6,713 nucleotides of DNA, from positions 1-6,713 of the forward strand of contig SUUF01000113.1 of NCBI GenBank assembly GCA_015062635.1, read 5' to 3'. Of the stretch, positions 6,606 to 6,713 are shown piece by piece. Position 1 is the stretch's first letter. Every line of letters starts with the position of its first letter. A program made the translations under genes and the position numbers. Under the pieces are notes generated by a model. The model searched no databases, was not told where the DNA came from, and saw only the letters and a program-made list of their open reading frames with translations. The DNA comes from Coriobacteriaceae bacterium. Its GTDB lineage: Bacteria > Actinomycetota > Coriobacteriia > Coriobacteriales > Eggerthellaceae.

Positions 6606-6636
6606 GCATACTTGCGCGTTTGAAAAGCGTACATAT

Positions 6637-6711
6637 TCCTCGATAGCTCAATGGTAGAGCATCCGGCTGTTAACCGGAGGGTTGTAGGTTCGAGTCCTAC
6701 TCGAGGAGCCA
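6637..6711 (+). tRNA. tRNA-Asn (anticodon GTT)
   Basis: The complete cloverleaf can be folded by eye. The acceptor stem is TCCTCGA (6637-6643) with TCGAGGA (6701-6707). The D stem is GCTC/GAGC. The anticodon stem is TCCGG/CCGGA around loop CTGTTAA, with GTT at 6669-6671, reading asparagine codons AAC and AAU. The variable loop has 5 nt. The T stem is GTAGG/CCTAC around TTCGAGT. The discriminator base is G (6708), and the CCA end is encoded at 6709-6711. All stems pair fully, so it appears functional. Confidence 0.97.
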
Positions 6712-6713
6712 GA

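Overview
This window holds four complete genes, all on the + strand, plus one tRNA: metK (S-adenosylmethionine synthetase), priA (replication restart helicase), rpoD/sigA (primary sigma factor), icd (NADP-type isocitrate dehydrogenase) and tRNA-Asn(GTT). It looks like core bacterial chromosome. I see no mobile element, CRISPR array, phage gene or defence locus, and no undescribed multigene system.

The organism is most likely a high-GC member of the phylum Actinomycetota. Three observations support this. metK next to priA is a familiar actinobacterial gene order. The sigma factor has a long lysine/alanine-rich then acidic N-terminus, as in mycobacterial SigA and streptomycete HrdB. The 3' coding regions are GC-rich (40 of 60 bases in 4561-4620). 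PriA, however, keeps every helicase and zinc motif, whereas the Mycobacterium/Streptomyces PriA proteins are described as lacking detectable helicase motifs. That points to a deeper branch such as Coriobacteriia (Eggerthellaceae-like). The class assignment is inference and has not been checked by alignment.

Layout: metK (92-1354) and priA (1373-3688) are 18 nt apart with no terminator between them, so they are probably co-transcribed. An 89-nt gap then carries a good sigma-70 type promoter, a small 5'UTR hairpin and a strong ribosome binding site in front of rpoD (3778-5226). A GC-rich hairpin right after rpoD (5231-5256) looks like an intrinsic terminator. It precedes icd (5318-6523), which starts at GTG after a strong AAGGAG. 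Downstream of icd, a long imperfect hairpin (6541-6589) overlaps the promoter (TTGCGC-16-TATAAT) that drives tRNA-Asn (6637-6711, CCA encoded).

The genes are linked only as housekeeping functions: methyl-donor synthesis, replication restart, general transcription, and 2-oxoglutarate/NADPH production. Three of the four CDSs start with non-ATG codons (TTG, GTG, GTG). The points most worth a second look are the hairpin shared between the icd 3' end and the tRNA promoter, the arrangement of the rpoD promoter, the charge-segregated RpoD N-terminus, the intact PriA, and the insertions in MetK.
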